Shown piece by piece: positions 5,790 through 14,797 of a stretch of DNA of 26,844 nt. Position numbers and translations under genes: made by a program. The stretch comes from an uncultured Lachnoclostridium sp. (GTDB lineage: Bacteria; Bacillota; Clostridia; Lachnospirales; Lachnospiraceae). Numbering within the stretch: the first letter of the stretch is position 1; each line of letters opens with the position of its first letter. Below the pieces are notes generated by a model. The model saw nothing but the letters and a program-made list of their open reading frames with translations. It was not told where the DNA came from and searched no databases. Location of the stretch: the NCBI GenBank assembly GCA_902464595.1, contig CABQJX010000023.1:1-26844 (forward strand). Reading direction: 5' to 3'.

Positions 5790-7550
5790 ATGCTTTTATT
5801 AAATCAGACGTTGATCCGCATGGCCAGAGGGCTTTGGGGATGGATTTTTGCCATTACAGGTCTGAAGATGCTTGTTTTGGCTGGGACAGCCGCTTTTGCC
5901 AGAATTATTTCCGGTTTTTTGGGGGATATAGCATCTCCGTCTCTTACCATATCTGAGGCAGGGCAGGCAATTTTGGCGGCCTTTTTTACAGCCGCTTTTA
6001 TGTTGGCAGCAGAGCTCCTTACAGGGGAGGCAGAATACCGATGTACAGCCAAGGCGCGCCAATCCCTGCGCACAGCCATTTTCTCAAAGGTACTGGAGCT
6101 GGATGTGGGAAATATTGAAAAGATGGGGCCGGTTTCGGCTATTACATCCTCAGTAGACGGTGTGGAGGCCATGCAGATTTACTACAGCAAGTATCTGCCA
6201 GGTCTGTTTTATTGTCTTTTAGCGCCCTTTTATCTGTTTTTTCAGCTGAAGGAGGCCTCTTTTTTTCCGGCCCTTCTTCTTTTGACCGTGTCTGTGATCC
6301 TGCTTCCTCTTAACAATATATTCCGGGGAAGGATAGAACGGTTGAAAAGCGGCTACTGGGATTCCTTGGAGCATTTGACAGGATACTATTTGGAGAGTGT
6401 CCAGGGGCTCACTACTTTTAAGCTATTTGGAAGGGATGAGGATCGAACCAGAGTTTTGAGGGAGAAGTCAGAAGATTTTAACAATAAGATCATGGATGTG
6501 ATGAAAGTCAATTTTTCTTCCTTTCTTCTAACGGACGGTTTGATCTACGGAGCAGCAGCTGCTGCAGCAGGAACCGCGGCCTGGCAGCTTTTTCATGGGT
6601 CGATCTCCTTTTCAGAAGGCTTGATGGTCGTGATGCTTTCTTACAGCTTTTTCGGTTCGGTGCGCCAGCTGATGAATGCCACCCACTCCGCTTTGGTAGG
6701 TGTATCAGCTGCGGATAAGGTAGAAAAGCTGCTGTCCATTGATACCAGCCGTCCGTTTGATCCAACTATTCCCTTAGAGAAGGAGCCCTATGAGGGTATC
6801 CGTATAGAACATGTTTCTTATGCCTATGAGGGACGCAAAACAGCCCTCTGTGATGTATCCCTGGATATTCCAAGAGGAAAGGTAACAGCTTTGGTGGGAC
6901 TGTCAGGCAGCGGAAAATCCACAATTGCCGGGCTTCTTATGCGCTTTTTTGACTGGCAGAGCGGAAGGATCCTTTTAGAAGGCCGGGATTACATCAGTAT
7001 TTCGCCAAAAGAACTTAGAAAAAAGGTGATCATGGTTCCGCAGACCGTAAGCCTTTTTAGCGGAACCATCCGGGAAAATTTACAGATCGCTGCGCCCAAT
7101 GCTTCTGATGATCAGATGCTGGAGGCGTTAAGGGAGGTTCGTCTGAAGGATTGGGTTACAGCTCAGCCTTTCGGCCTTGACACACCTGTTGGGGACAGCG
7201 GAGGTAAATTATCAGGAGGACAGAGGCAGAAAATAGGAATCGCCCGTGCTCTCTTGTGCAGGGCAGAGTATATTATTTTTGACGAATCTACCTCCAGCGT
7301 AGATTTGGACAGTGAGCGGGAGATATGGAGCTGTATTGATGAGCTGGCCCAGACGAGAACGCTGATCATTATTTCTCATCGCCTTTCCACTATAGAAAAT
7401 GCGGATCAGATCTATGTTTTGGAACACGGGGCCATTGCAGATCATGGAAATCACCAAGAGCTTATGGCACGATATGGCCTTTACCGGCGGCTGGTGGAGG
7501 AGCAGGCTAAGCTGGAACAGCAGGGAGAGGAGGGGATGAGCTGTGAGTAA
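5790..7550 (+). CDS. CydDC-like ABC exporter, subunit 1 (membrane plus ATPase)
   Basis: A half-transporter of 586 residues. Residues 1-300 hold about six membrane segments of the type I exporter fold. Residues 335-575 hold the ATPase. Visible motifs are Walker A GLSGSGKST at 370-378, Q-loop VPQTVSLFSGTIRENL near 416-431, signature LSGGQ at 474-478, Walker B IIFDES with catalytic E499, and the H-loop ISHRLS with H530. All key residues are intact. The gene overlaps the next by 8 nt, so the two should form a heterodimer. The layout and sequence style resemble CydD/CydC, which export cysteine and glutathione in E. coli, but no cytochrome bd genes are near and the substrate is unknown. ATG 5790 follows GGGAGG by 9 bases. 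Confidence 0.85.
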   Translation: MLLLNQTLIRMARGLWGWIFAITGLKMLVLAGTAAFARIISGFLGDIASPSLTISEAGQAILAAFFTAAFMLAAELLTGEAEYRCTAKARQSLRTAIFSKVLELDVGNIEKMGPVSAITSSVDGVEAMQIYYSKYLPGLFYCLLAPFYLFFQLKEASFFPALLLLTVSVILLPLNNIFRGRIERLKSGYWDSLEHLTGYYLESVQGLTTFKLFGRDEDRTRVLREKSEDFNNKIMDVMKVNFSSFLLTDGLIYGAAAAAAGTAAWQLFHGSISFSEGLMVVMLSYSFFGSVRQLMNATHSALVGVSAADKVEKLLSIDTSRPFDPTIPLEKEPYEGIRIEHVSYAYEGRKTALCDVSLDIPRGKVTALVGLSGSGKSTIAGLLMRFFDWQSGRILLEGRDYISISPKELRKKVIMVPQTVSLFSGTIRENLQIAAPNASDDQMLEALREVRLKDWVTAQPFGLDTPVGDSGGKLSGGQRQKIGIARALLCRAEYIIFDESTSSVDLDSEREIWSCIDELAQTRTLIIISHRLSTIENADQIYVLEHGAIADHGNHQELMARYGLYRRLVEEQAKLEQQGEEGMSCE

Positions 7551-9225
7551 GAAATTTCAATATTCGATTCCGGAAATGACGAGACGCCTTTTGCATATTG
7601 CTGCTCCTGTGAAGGGGACGCTCCTCATATCCACGTTGGCCAGCATTACGGGAAATCTGTCCCAAATGGGATTGATGGGATTTGGAGCCATGCTGCTTCT
7701 TACCAGCGGGAAAATGACAGACGGATCCCCTCTTTTGTACGGCAGCCTTATGGTTCTTTCTGCTGTCCTCATTGTGGCTGGACGTTATACAGAAGGGCTT
7801 TTTTCCCATGCCGGGGCTTATAAGCTGCTGGCCTTCATGCGGGTTCATCTGTATGATACGATCCGGAGCCTGGCCCCGGCCTGTCTGATGGACTGGGAAA
7901 AAGGGACACTGCTGAATGTTGCTGTCTCAGATATAGAAACCATCGAATACTTTTTTGCCCATACCATTGGCCCTATGTTTACAGTAATCCTGCTGCCTTG
8001 TGTGACTCTTGGCCTGGCAGTTTCATTTCAGCCAGTCTTCGCAGCGGTTCTGCTGCCAATCTATGTGGTGGTCAGCGTGATCATTCCGTTGATTGCTGTA
8101 AAGGCGGGAAGGGGGATAGGAATGGGATACCGGACCCGGCTGGGAGAGATGAAATCCCTGATTCTGGAAAGCGTTTTCGGTCTCAAAGATATTCAGGTTT
8201 TTGGATTTGGCCCCAAAAGGCTGGAGATGGTGCGGCAAAAAAATAAAGAAATTAATCGGTGGGCTCATGGGATGACGCTCCACCAGCAGGTAGTTTCAGC
8301 GGCTCCTGCGTTTTTTGTATATCTGGCCCGTATTCTGGTGATCGGGGCAGCCGCTTATCTGGCAGCTTCTGGGATGCCCTGCCCCGTAGGAACCGTTGTC
8401 CTTTCTTTTGCGGCGACCGCTTCCTTTTCCTCCACCCATTCTCTGACAACCGTGGTGTCCAGCCTTTTGGAGACTTATGCGGCAGCAGAGCGGCTGTTTC
8501 TCATTGAGGATACGCTGCCGGAGGTGAGCGAACCAGAGAGCCCAAAGGTATGCGGAACCATCCGCAAGATACAATTTGACGGTGTGGATTTTTCTTATCA
8601 AAAAAATCGCCGTTCTGTGTTGGAGGGTTTTGATCTGACTGTTACAGAAAAAGAGAAGCTGGGGATCGTGGGGGCCAGCGGGATTGGAAAATCCACGGTG
8701 CTTCGTTTGCTCCTGCGTTTTTGGAATTGTCAAGGGGGTCAGATCCGGATCAACGATATTCCCATTGAAGAAATTTCTCTGGGGGAGCTTCGCGCCAGGA
8801 TTGCCGTGTTGGAGCAGGATACGTTTCTTTTTGATGGAACCATTGGCGAAAATATCGCTCTGGGAAAGCCGGAGGCATCGCAAAAAGAGATTGAGGATGC
8901 AGCCAGGCGTGCCGGGATCCATGATTTTATTTCAACCCTTCCCCATGGATATGAAACCCAAATGGGACAAATGGGCGCCCGTCTGTCCGGAGGCGAACGT
9001 CAGAGGGTAGGGATTGCCCGTACCATGCTTCTGGATCCTGACGTGATCGTTATGGACGAACCCACCAGCAGCCTGGACGTGCTCCACGAAAAAGAATTAT
9101 TAAAGACTCTGAAAGAGGAGTGCAAAGATAAAATGATCCTCATTGTTTCCCATCGGCCCTCCACCCTGACTGGATGTACACGGATCGTGCGGCTGGAAAA
9201 GGGGAAATGTGTTTCCGTAAGATAA
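7543..9225 (+). CDS. CydDC-like ABC exporter, subunit 2 (membrane plus ATPase)
   Basis: Partner half-transporter of 560 residues, starting at GTG 7543 inside the end of the first subunit (ribosome site GGAGAGGAGGGG just upstream). Residues 1-310 hold the membrane domain, and residues 340-558 hold the ATPase. Motifs are Walker A GASGIGKST at 377-385, Q-loop LEQDTFLFDGTIGENI near 423-438, signature LSGGE at 481-485, Walker B VIVMDE with E506, and H-loop VSHRPS. The LSGGERQRVGIAR block is close to CydC. Both subunits keep a catalytic Glu, so neither site looks degenerate. A strong hairpin terminator follows at 9262. The exported compound cannot be told from the sequence. Confidence 0.85.
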   Translation: MSKKFQYSIPEMTRRLLHIAAPVKGTLLISTLASITGNLSQMGLMGFGAMLLLTSGKMTDGSPLLYGSLMVLSAVLIVAGRYTEGLFSHAGAYKLLAFMRVHLYDTIRSLAPACLMDWEKGTLLNVAVSDIETIEYFFAHTIGPMFTVILLPCVTLGLAVSFQPVFAAVLLPIYVVVSVIIPLIAVKAGRGIGMGYRTRLGEMKSLILESVFGLKDIQVFGFGPKRLEMVRQKNKEINRWAHGMTLHQQVVSAAPAFFVYLARILVIGAAAYLAASGMPCPVGTVVLSFAATASFSSTHSLTTVVSSLLETYAAAERLFLIEDTLPEVSEPESPKVCGTIRKIQFDGVDFSYQKNRRSVLEGFDLTVTEKEKLGIVGASGIGKSTVLRLLLRFWNCQGGQIRINDIPIEEISLGELRARIAVLEQDTFLFDGTIGENIALGKPEASQKEIEDAARRAGIHDFISTLPHGYETQMGQMGARLSGGERQRVGIARTMLLDPDVIVMDEPTSSLDVLHEKELLKTLKEECKDKMILIVSHRPSTLTGCTRIVRLEKGKCVSVR

Positions 9226-9261
9226 TTGATTCCAAAGTTGTATGTTTTTATGATTATCCAG

Positions 9262-9301
9262 AAAGCCCTGTGATGGTTTTGACTGTCACAGGGCTTTTTT
9301 T
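9262..9301 (+). terminator. intrinsic terminator after the ABC exporter
   Basis: AAAGCCCTGTGA (9262-9273) pairs perfectly over 12 bp with TCACAGGGCTTT (9286-9297), and the T-run continues to 9301. A second copy of the 3' arm (CTGTCACAGGG then six T) begins at 9304, so the left arm has two possible partners, each followed by a U-tract. Confidence 0.9.
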
Positions 9302-9513
9302 AGCTGTCACAGGGTTTTTTGATGCTTTGTTAAAATTCAGTCAAATTTTTAAAAATTCCGTCAATTTGCCAAAAAACACAGTTTCTATTTTGTGTATTTT
9401 TTTAGAAAACTCGAGAAAAATTAGAAAAATAACACAAAACAGAAAAGAAAATAAGGAAAATATATATTGCAAATTATACAAAAAATTAAAAGAAATATAT
9501 GTAAATATAGCAA
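9302..9513 (+). other. AT-rich intergenic region upstream of the sugar operon
   Basis: This stretch is strongly AT-rich compared with its surroundings and holds no convincing gene. It includes the second terminator arm (9304-9320) and a direct repeat with a 20-base period: AAATTCAGTCAAATTT at 9333-9348 and AAATTCCGTCAATTTG at 9353-9368. The open frame crossing it on the + strand lacks a ribosome site and has AT-driven composition. The repeat could be a regulator site for the downstream promoter. Confidence 0.5.
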
Positions 9514-9542
9514 TAGACAACAAGTGGAAGGCGCTATATAAT
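9514..9542 (+). promoter_or_regulatory. promoter for the sugar operon
   Basis: TAGACA at 9514-9519, a 17-base spacer, and a perfect TATAAT at 9537-9542. Transcription would begin near 9549, leaving a leader of about 60 nt before the first ROK gene. Confidence 0.7.
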
Positions 9543-9582
9543 ATCTTCTATAAATGAAAGATATTCGTAAAAAAGAAGATAT
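9541..9582. repeat. competing inverted repeats at the sugar operon start site
   Basis: ATATCTT (9541-9547) is complementary to AAGATAT (9558-9564), and ATATCTTC (9541-9548) is also perfectly complementary to GAAGATAT (9575-9582). The shared left arm spans the end of the -10 box and the predicted start site. This is a candidate operator or alternative leader structure. The arms are short and the region is AT-rich, so chance is possible. Confidence 0.4.
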
Positions 9583-9608
9583 AAATTCAGAAAATCAAGG
9601 ATGGCTAA

Positions 9609-10544
9609 ATGGAAAAGAAAGTCATATTATCTGTGGATATTGGCGGTGCAAAGTATGCGGTAGGGCTCGTCAGAGAAAATGGAACGATTATTTGTAAAAA
9701 GAAATATACCTGGAAGCATATTTCTGCGGAAAGTGTTGTAGAAGAAATTTGCAGAGCGATGGAGGAAACCATACGGGAAAACGGGATCCCTATTACAGCC
9801 ATTGGAATTACCATTACAGGTCTTACAGATCCGATGACAGGAAGCTGGATCTCTGCTACCTTTATGGGGATTTATGGTATTCCTATCGGCAAGATCATAA
9901 GAGAACGGTTTGGTTATCCTGTCTATGTGGAAAATGACTGCAATGCCAGCGCGGTGGCTGAAAAAATGTTTGGACTCTGTAAGAGAACAGAACACTTTAT
10001 TTATATTTCGGTCAGCAATGGTATTGGAGGGGCTCTTGTCTTAGGCGGAAAATTATACCGGGGCGCTTTCGGTATTGCAGGAGAAATCGGAAATTGCTTT
10101 GTGGATGAAGGGATACAGAAGGGGCGTGGAGCTGCGAAGCGGGATACATTAGAAAATCTGGCTTCCGGCCGAGGGCTGGTGGAGACATATATAAAGCTGG
10201 GGGGTAAAAAGAAGATTGATGGAGAGACGCCGGATGGTCTTATGATCGCAAAGCTGGCTCGCAGCGGAGATCCGGCAGCGGTTGAGGCATTCCAAATGGA
10301 GGGGAGGTATCTGGGCCAGGCCCTTGCAGCCTGTACAATGATATTGAATCCGGAGCGGATCATCATTGGCGGCGGTGTAGCAATGTCCTTTGATCTGTTT
10401 AAGCCCAGTTTATTGGAAACGGTGCAAAAAGAGGCGAGAGCCTTTGCTGGAAGCGAGCTTCCAAAGATTCAGGCAACAGGATTAGGATACGACGGAGGCC
10501 TTTTGGGAGCAGCAGCCATTGCCCTGTGCGAACAAAATTGTTAA
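9609..10544 (+). CDS. ROK-family protein (putative sugar kinase), zinc motif absent
   Basis: A 311-residue ROK protein without an N-terminal helix-turn-helix, so more likely a kinase than a repressor. The nucleotide-loop motif is DIGGAKYAVGL at 10-20 (the usual Thr is Ala). ENDCNASAVAE at 108-118 holds the catalytic Asp, D110. The family zinc motif, GH then CxCGxxGCxE, is missing: residues 158-184 read GEIGNCFVDEGIQKGRGAAK, then RDTLENL, with Asn at the His position and Thr where the last Cys should be. E182 is retained. The C-terminal ATP-binding block PERIIIGGGVA is present. ATG 9609 follows AAGGATG at 9597-9603. It is the first gene of the sugar operon. The substrate is unknown. Confidence 0.85.
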   Translation: MEKKVILSVDIGGAKYAVGLVRENGTIICKKKYTWKHISAESVVEEICRAMEETIRENGIPITAIGITITGLTDPMTGSWISATFMGIYGIPIGKIIRERFGYPVYVENDCNASAVAEKMFGLCKRTEHFIYISVSNGIGGALVLGGKLYRGAFGIAGEIGNCFVDEGIQKGRGAAKRDTLENLASGRGLVETYIKLGGKKKIDGETPDGLMIAKLARSGDPAAVEAFQMEGRYLGQALAACTMILNPERIIIGGGVAMSFDLFKPSLLETVQKEARAFAGSELPKIQATGLGYDGGLLGAAAIALCEQNC

Positions 10545-10561
10545 ACAGAGGGGTGAGGGGT

Positions 10562-11506
10562 TTGAAACAAAGAGCAGTTGTTGGTATTGATGTGGGAGGA
10601 AGCCACGTTTCAGTAGGGATCGTGTTGGAGGAGGGAAGGGTTCTTTATTCCCTGCAATATCCGCAGGAATATTGTGACAGCAGCTTGTGGTCAGAGAATT
10701 TGGCAGAGCATATAGAGGAAGTACTCGGGCAAAAGCCAGAGGATGTCATGATAGAGGCTTTTGGGATCGGGTTTCGGGGCCACGTGGATTTTAAAAGGCA
10801 GCTTCTTACCAAAAGCTCTATCTTGAATGTGGAAAAAGGGTTTGACATCTGCGGCTTTTTAAAAGAACGTTTTCGCATACCGGCTTACATAGATAACGAT
10901 GTAAAAGCAGCGGCCTGCGGAGAGCTTTTGTTTGGCGCAGGGAAAAAATATCAGAATTTTATCTGCTATAACGTGGGTACGGGAATTGCCGCGGCTTTGA
11001 TCCTGGATGGGAAACTTGTGAGAGGCTGGGAAAATAACGCCGGGGAAATCGGAGACGACCTGTTTGCAGGGACAGAGCCTGGTAAAGCAGGAAAAGGACT
11101 GGAGGCTATGGCCTCAGGAAAGGGAATCGAAGATGAGGCGGCACTGCATAGAAAGGATTTCCCTGATTCGGTTCTGTTTAAGTCCAAAGAGCGGGTTACA
11201 GCAAAGGAAATAGTAAAAGCCTGCAGGCAAGGAGATCCGTTAGGCGTTTTTGTTATAAGACAGGCGGTTGAAGCATTAGCTGTTTCCATTGTGAATATGG
11301 GACATCTTGTGGATCCGGAGGCGTTTTTATTCACGGGAGGAGTTGTTTCAGAAACCTGGTTTTTTGATCAGCTGAAAGAAAAGGTGGGCCAGCTGCAGGA
11401 TATTCTGGGGGAAAAGCAGATAAGAAAATTGGAACGATCAGAATTTGCTTCTAAATGCTCCGGTCCTTTGGGAGCGGCGGCAGTTGGTTTTTATGGTGCA
11501 GAGTAA
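10562..11506 (+). CDS. second ROK-family protein (putative sugar kinase), zinc motif absent
   Basis: A 314-residue ROK protein, distinct from the preceding one rather than a recent copy. Motifs are GIDVGGSHVSVGI at 8-20 and IDNDVKAAACGE at 110-121, with the predicted catalytic Asp at D113. VGTGIAAALILDGKL and LVDPEAFLFTGGVV are also present. The zinc-site block reads GEIGDDLFAGTEPGK, then GLEAMASG: Asp replaces the metal His and none of the three Cys are present. No DNA-binding domain is visible. I favour the TTG at 10562 because AGAGGGG (10547-10553) sits 8 bases upstream and the protein then starts MKQRAVVGIDVGG. A GTG at 10526, overlapping the upstream gene, is the alternative. It could act with, or on a different step from, the first ROK. 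Confidence 0.8.
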   Translation: MKQRAVVGIDVGGSHVSVGIVLEEGRVLYSLQYPQEYCDSSLWSENLAEHIEEVLGQKPEDVMIEAFGIGFRGHVDFKRQLLTKSSILNVEKGFDICGFLKERFRIPAYIDNDVKAAACGELLFGAGKKYQNFICYNVGTGIAAALILDGKLVRGWENNAGEIGDDLFAGTEPGKAGKGLEAMASGKGIEDEAALHRKDFPDSVLFKSKERVTAKEIVKACRQGDPLGVFVIRQAVEALAVSIVNMGHLVDPEAFLFTGGVVSETWFFDQLKEKVGQLQDILGEKQIRKLERSEFASKCSGPLGAAAVGFYGAE

Positions 11507-11570
11507 GTTCCCTTTCTAGCCTGGGAAAGAGGGCAGAAAGGATAAATAAAAAGCAAAGGAGAGATGGTTT

Positions 11571-12929
11571 ATGAAAAAAATGTTGAGTTGGGTTCTGGCA
11601 GCGGCTTTGACGGCAGGTACATTGGCTGGATGTGGATCCGGAGGTTCTGGGGCTGCGGATCCGAAGGGTTCTGAGGCAGCTTCTGCTGATTCTGGCGGAT
11701 CCTCCGGAGGAGGCGCTCAGGCAGAAGCCGGCGGTACAACAGAAGATGGAAAGTATGATCTTGTATTCTGGGTTTATTCGGATGCGGTATTAAATGACCA
11801 GGGAAAGCTGTTTGATCAGTGGGTAAAAGAATATTGTGAAGAAAATCCACAGGTAAATTCCATTACTTTAGTAGGAAAAAATGATGCAGATCTTCTTACC
11901 AGCCTTATGGCAGGTGTGGGACTTCCTGATATGTTTTTTGCCAGCGCCCGCAACATGCGCCAGTACAAGGAAGCTATTGACCTTCTGGATCTGACGCCAG
12001 TGTATGAGTCGGAGGAAGGCTACAAGGACGGTTTTTATGATTCCGCCATGGAAGCAGTGACACAGGACGGAGGTATGTGGGCGATTCCTTTCATGAGTTA
12101 TGTGCCCATTATTTTCCGGAATACAGATGTTTTGGAGAAGGCTGGAATTGACTGGAAGAATGAGCCTATTGATACTTGGGATACATTTTTAGCCCAGTGC
12201 GAGAAGGTAAAGGCAGCCGGGATCGATGCGACACATTCCTGGGCTCAGGGCGGATATTATTGTCCAGGTGCTGTTCTTGCCAGTGACGCTGAAAATCTGA
12301 CAGTGGGAATGGAAAATGGGGAGACAACTCTCAAACCGGAGCAGGTTGTGAGAACCTTTGAGACCATTCAGAAATTAGAGCAGTATTCCAACGGAATGGC
12401 TTACAGCGATGAGGCGGCTTCTGAAGCCTTCAAGGCTGGAGAATTAGGCTTTATCTGTGTAGGTCCCTGGAACGAGCCAGATTATATTCAGGCAGGAACA
12501 AACTATGATGTGCAGCTGATCCCCTCTTACGAGAAAGACGGATGGACTGGCGGACTTCAGGGTTGGGACTTCATGTATGGAATCAACACCGGTGATGAGG
12601 GAAGAAATGAAGCGATCCGCGGCTGGTTAAAGAAAATGGGATCCTTTGAGGTACAGCAGAAATTTGCTCAGGTCATTGGACGTTCCGTGCTTCGGGAGGA
12701 TGCCATGGATGATCCTGAGACTCAGCAGACAGAGATGCTGGGACTTCTCGCAAAAGGATTGAAGAACGGTATGAACCAGATGGATTTTGGTCATAGCAGC
12801 GTATTCTGGACCAGCGCTATCGGTGATGTGGCTCCAGCAGTAGCTACCGGAAGCGTTACTCCTGAGGATGGGGCACAGCAATTTATTGACGGCATCAATG
12901 GCCTGTATGCAGAGGCAGGAGAAGAATAA
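11571..12929 (+). CDS. sugar ABC transporter substrate-binding lipoprotein
   Basis: A 452-residue family 1 extracellular solute-binding protein. Residues 1-20 are a lipoprotein signal peptide with lipobox LAGC and lipidated Cys21. Residues 22-57 are a Gly/Ser/Ala-rich flexible linker. The binding domain shows LVFWVYSDAVLNDQGKLFDQ, LLTSLMAGVGLPDMFF, GGMWAIPFMSYVPIIFRNTDVLEKAGI and FKAGELGFICVGPWN, all standard for CUT1 sugar-binding proteins. ATG 11571 follows AAAGGAGA at 11556-11563. It feeds the two permeases downstream. The ligand is not predictable, although several Trp and Tyr residues in the domain fit stacking against a sugar ring. Confidence 0.92.
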   Translation: MKKMLSWVLAAALTAGTLAGCGSGGSGAADPKGSEAASADSGGSSGGGAQAEAGGTTEDGKYDLVFWVYSDAVLNDQGKLFDQWVKEYCEENPQVNSITLVGKNDADLLTSLMAGVGLPDMFFASARNMRQYKEAIDLLDLTPVYESEEGYKDGFYDSAMEAVTQDGGMWAIPFMSYVPIIFRNTDVLEKAGIDWKNEPIDTWDTFLAQCEKVKAAGIDATHSWAQGGYYCPGAVLASDAENLTVGMENGETTLKPEQVVRTFETIQKLEQYSNGMAYSDEAASEAFKAGELGFICVGPWNEPDYIQAGTNYDVQLIPSYEKDGWTGGLQGWDFMYGINTGDEGRNEAIRGWLKKMGSFEVQQKFAQVIGRSVLREDAMDDPETQQTEMLGLLAKGLKNGMNQMDFGHSSVFWTSAIGDVAPAVATGSVTPEDGAQQFIDGINGLYAEAGEE

Positions 12930-12950
12930 GCGGTCAGGGGAGGGAATACG

Positions 12951-13907
12951 ATGAAGGACAGAAAAACTGGCGTTTCAAGATCATCGTTTATGTATAGGGC
13001 CCGCAGATATTCCTGTAATTATTTGGGGGTCCTCCCCTTCTTCCTGCTGTTTGCGGTATTTATTCTCTATCCGTTTTTGCAAGGGGTATTCATGAGCTTT
13101 ACCGATTGGTCCGTCTCCAGCAGGGGAGGCGTGAATTTTGTAGGATTGGATAATTATAAATTGATCCTTTCAGGAAAGGGAACCACATCTCAGCGTTTTC
13201 TGAAGTCAATCCGTAATCTTGTTATTTATGTCCCTCTGACCTTGACGGTCGGTCTTTCACTTTCACTGATTCTGGCATTGATCACCAGGCAGCTGTCCAA
13301 ACGGCTGTTTAATATATTCCGGGGTGTTTATTTTGTCCCCTATGTGCTTCCGCTTTTCCTCTGCGCAGGCATTTGGCAGTGGTTTATGACGACAGGAACC
13401 GGTCTGGTTGCTTCCGGACTGGCCAGCCTGGGAATTGGAGAAGGGGTGGTATGGGACAGCACAGAGATCTATGCCATTGTCTACGTATTGATGGTAGATG
13501 TATGGAACTCAGCTGGCTTTAATTTCGTGATCATCAGTGCAGGAATGGCGGATATTTCACCGGATATTTATGAAGCAGCAGAGATTGACGGTGCTTCCAC
13601 CTTCCAAAAAATGACAAAGATTACCATTCCTCTTTTGGAGCCAATTTTATTTTTTGTTGTCACCTATGGATTTATCAGTGCCCTTCAGGTTTATGATATT
13701 CCGTGGATCATTTCTAACGGTACAGACATTAACAGTGTGGGAGGCCCCGGACAGGTTATGTCATTCCCTGTCATGGAGATGGTGCGCAACATTTATCTTG
13801 GAAGCAAATCAGGTCTAGGAAGGGCCTGTGCAGAAGGGGTTACTCTGATGACTGCAATTCTTGCGGTGACTGCGGTTCAATTCAAGTTCCGCCGCAAAAA
13901 GGTATAG
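12951..13907 (+). CDS. sugar ABC transporter permease (MalF/UgpA type)
   Basis: A 318-residue inner-membrane permease. A short basic N-terminus precedes the first membrane segment (LGVLPFFLLFAVFILYPFLQ), and about five more follow. The ATPase-contact loop reads EAAEIDGASTFQKMTKITIP near residues 208-227, an excellent match to the EAA motif. It pairs with the next gene to form the channel for the binding protein at 11571. A GGGGAGGG site lies 7-10 bases before the ATG. The spacing to the preceding stop is 21 nt, so it is in the same operon. Confidence 0.92.
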   Translation: MKDRKTGVSRSSFMYRARRYSCNYLGVLPFFLLFAVFILYPFLQGVFMSFTDWSVSSRGGVNFVGLDNYKLILSGKGTTSQRFLKSIRNLVIYVPLTLTVGLSLSLILALITRQLSKRLFNIFRGVYFVPYVLPLFLCAGIWQWFMTTGTGLVASGLASLGIGEGVVWDSTEIYAIVYVLMVDVWNSAGFNFVIISAGMADISPDIYEAAEIDGASTFQKMTKITIPLLEPILFFVVTYGFISALQVYDIPWIISNGTDINSVGGPGQVMSFPVMEMVRNIYLGSKSGLGRACAEGVTLMTAILAVTAVQFKFRRKKV

Positions 13908-13920
13908 GGGGGTGGATCAT

Positions 13921-14748
13921 TTGAAAACAAGAAAGAAAACAGAACGGATCATACTTGTACTTTTGGCATCCATATGGGGATTTGTATGTCTCTTTCCTGT
14001 GTGGGTTCTCTTTAGCGGAACGTTTTCCCTGGACAGCAATAATCTGACCCGTACCTTTTTTCCTAATTCCTTAGCAAATGGAATTTTAAAATGTAAGGAG
14101 GCTCTGGTGACGATCGATATTGCTACAGCAACGATCCACACCTTCATTTACACCGGAATAACCGTAGCCGGAATCCTGATTATCAGCTCCTTGGCGGCCT
14201 ATGAGTTTACCTTTTACCGTTTTCCGCTGAAAAAGCTGCTTTTTGGCCTGATGATGGTCAGCATGATGCTGCCTCAGGTGCTGTATATCATTCCGCTGTA
14301 TCGCCTGGTATTCGGAATGGGACTTTCTGATACCTTCCGGGGAATCTCATTTCCCATGATGGTATCTGCCCTATCTGTCTTTATCATGATGCAGTTTTTG
14401 GAGGATCTACCTCTATCATTTATTGAATCAGCCAGAATTGATGGAGCCGGTCATTTTCAGATTTACGGAAGGATCGTTTTGCCTCTTATGCGAAATGGAA
14501 TCCTGACAACCGTTGTTCTGATGTTTATGAAGACCTGGGGGCAATATCTGTGGCCGGCTCTTGTAACAGGACAAAAGATCAAACCCATCAGTGTGACCAT
14601 TTCTAATATGCTGAATCCAAATTTCTGGGTGGATCCCAGAGTGAAGATCGCAGCCATGCTGATTGCCATGCTGCCGCCCCTGTTGATCTATGTGGTGTTC
14701 CAGCGTTACGTGATCGAGGGAATCACCATGTCAGGTGTAAAAGGATAA
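13921..14748 (+). CDS. sugar ABC transporter permease (MalG/UgpE type)
   Basis: The second channel subunit, 275 residues, with six predicted membrane segments starting at ILVLLASIWGFVCLFPVWVL. The EAA-like loop is ESARIDGAGHFQIYGRIVLP. It ends FQRYVIEGITMSGVKG, the typical MalG-family tail. The start is uncertain: TTG 13921 lies 8 bases after AGGGGGG (13906-13912) and is preferred, while GTG 13912 in the same frame adds three residues but sits on the ribosome site. No ATPase gene is present in the operon. Firmicute CUT1 importers often use a shared MsmX-type ATPase encoded elsewhere, and that is inferred here. Confidence 0.9.
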   Translation: MKTRKKTERIILVLLASIWGFVCLFPVWVLFSGTFSLDSNNLTRTFFPNSLANGILKCKEALVTIDIATATIHTFIYTGITVAGILIISSLAAYEFTFYRFPLKKLLFGLMMVSMMLPQVLYIIPLYRLVFGMGLSDTFRGISFPMMVSALSVFIMMQFLEDLPLSFIESARIDGAGHFQIYGRIVLPLMRNGILTTVVLMFMKTWGQYLWPALVTGQKIKPISVTISNMLNPNFWVDPRVKIAAMLIAMLPPLLIYVVFQRYVIEGITMSGVKG

Positions 14749-14797
14749 TTTGCTTTATCAATGCCAGTATGTTCAGATTGATTTGAGGAGGAGAAAA

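Noticed and set aside
8296..8922. 208-residue open frame on the - strand
   Set aside because: It lies entirely within the second ABC exporter subunit, which has full motifs on the + strand. It is a shadow frame.
9174..9557. 127-residue open frame through the AT-rich gap
   Set aside because: It starts within the exporter gene, crosses a strong terminator, and has Lys/Asn/Ile composition driven by AT content.
9609..11506. ROK proteins as transcriptional repressors of the operon
   Set aside because: Both begin directly with the nucleotide loop and have no helix-turn-helix domain, so kinase or kinase-like roles are more likely.
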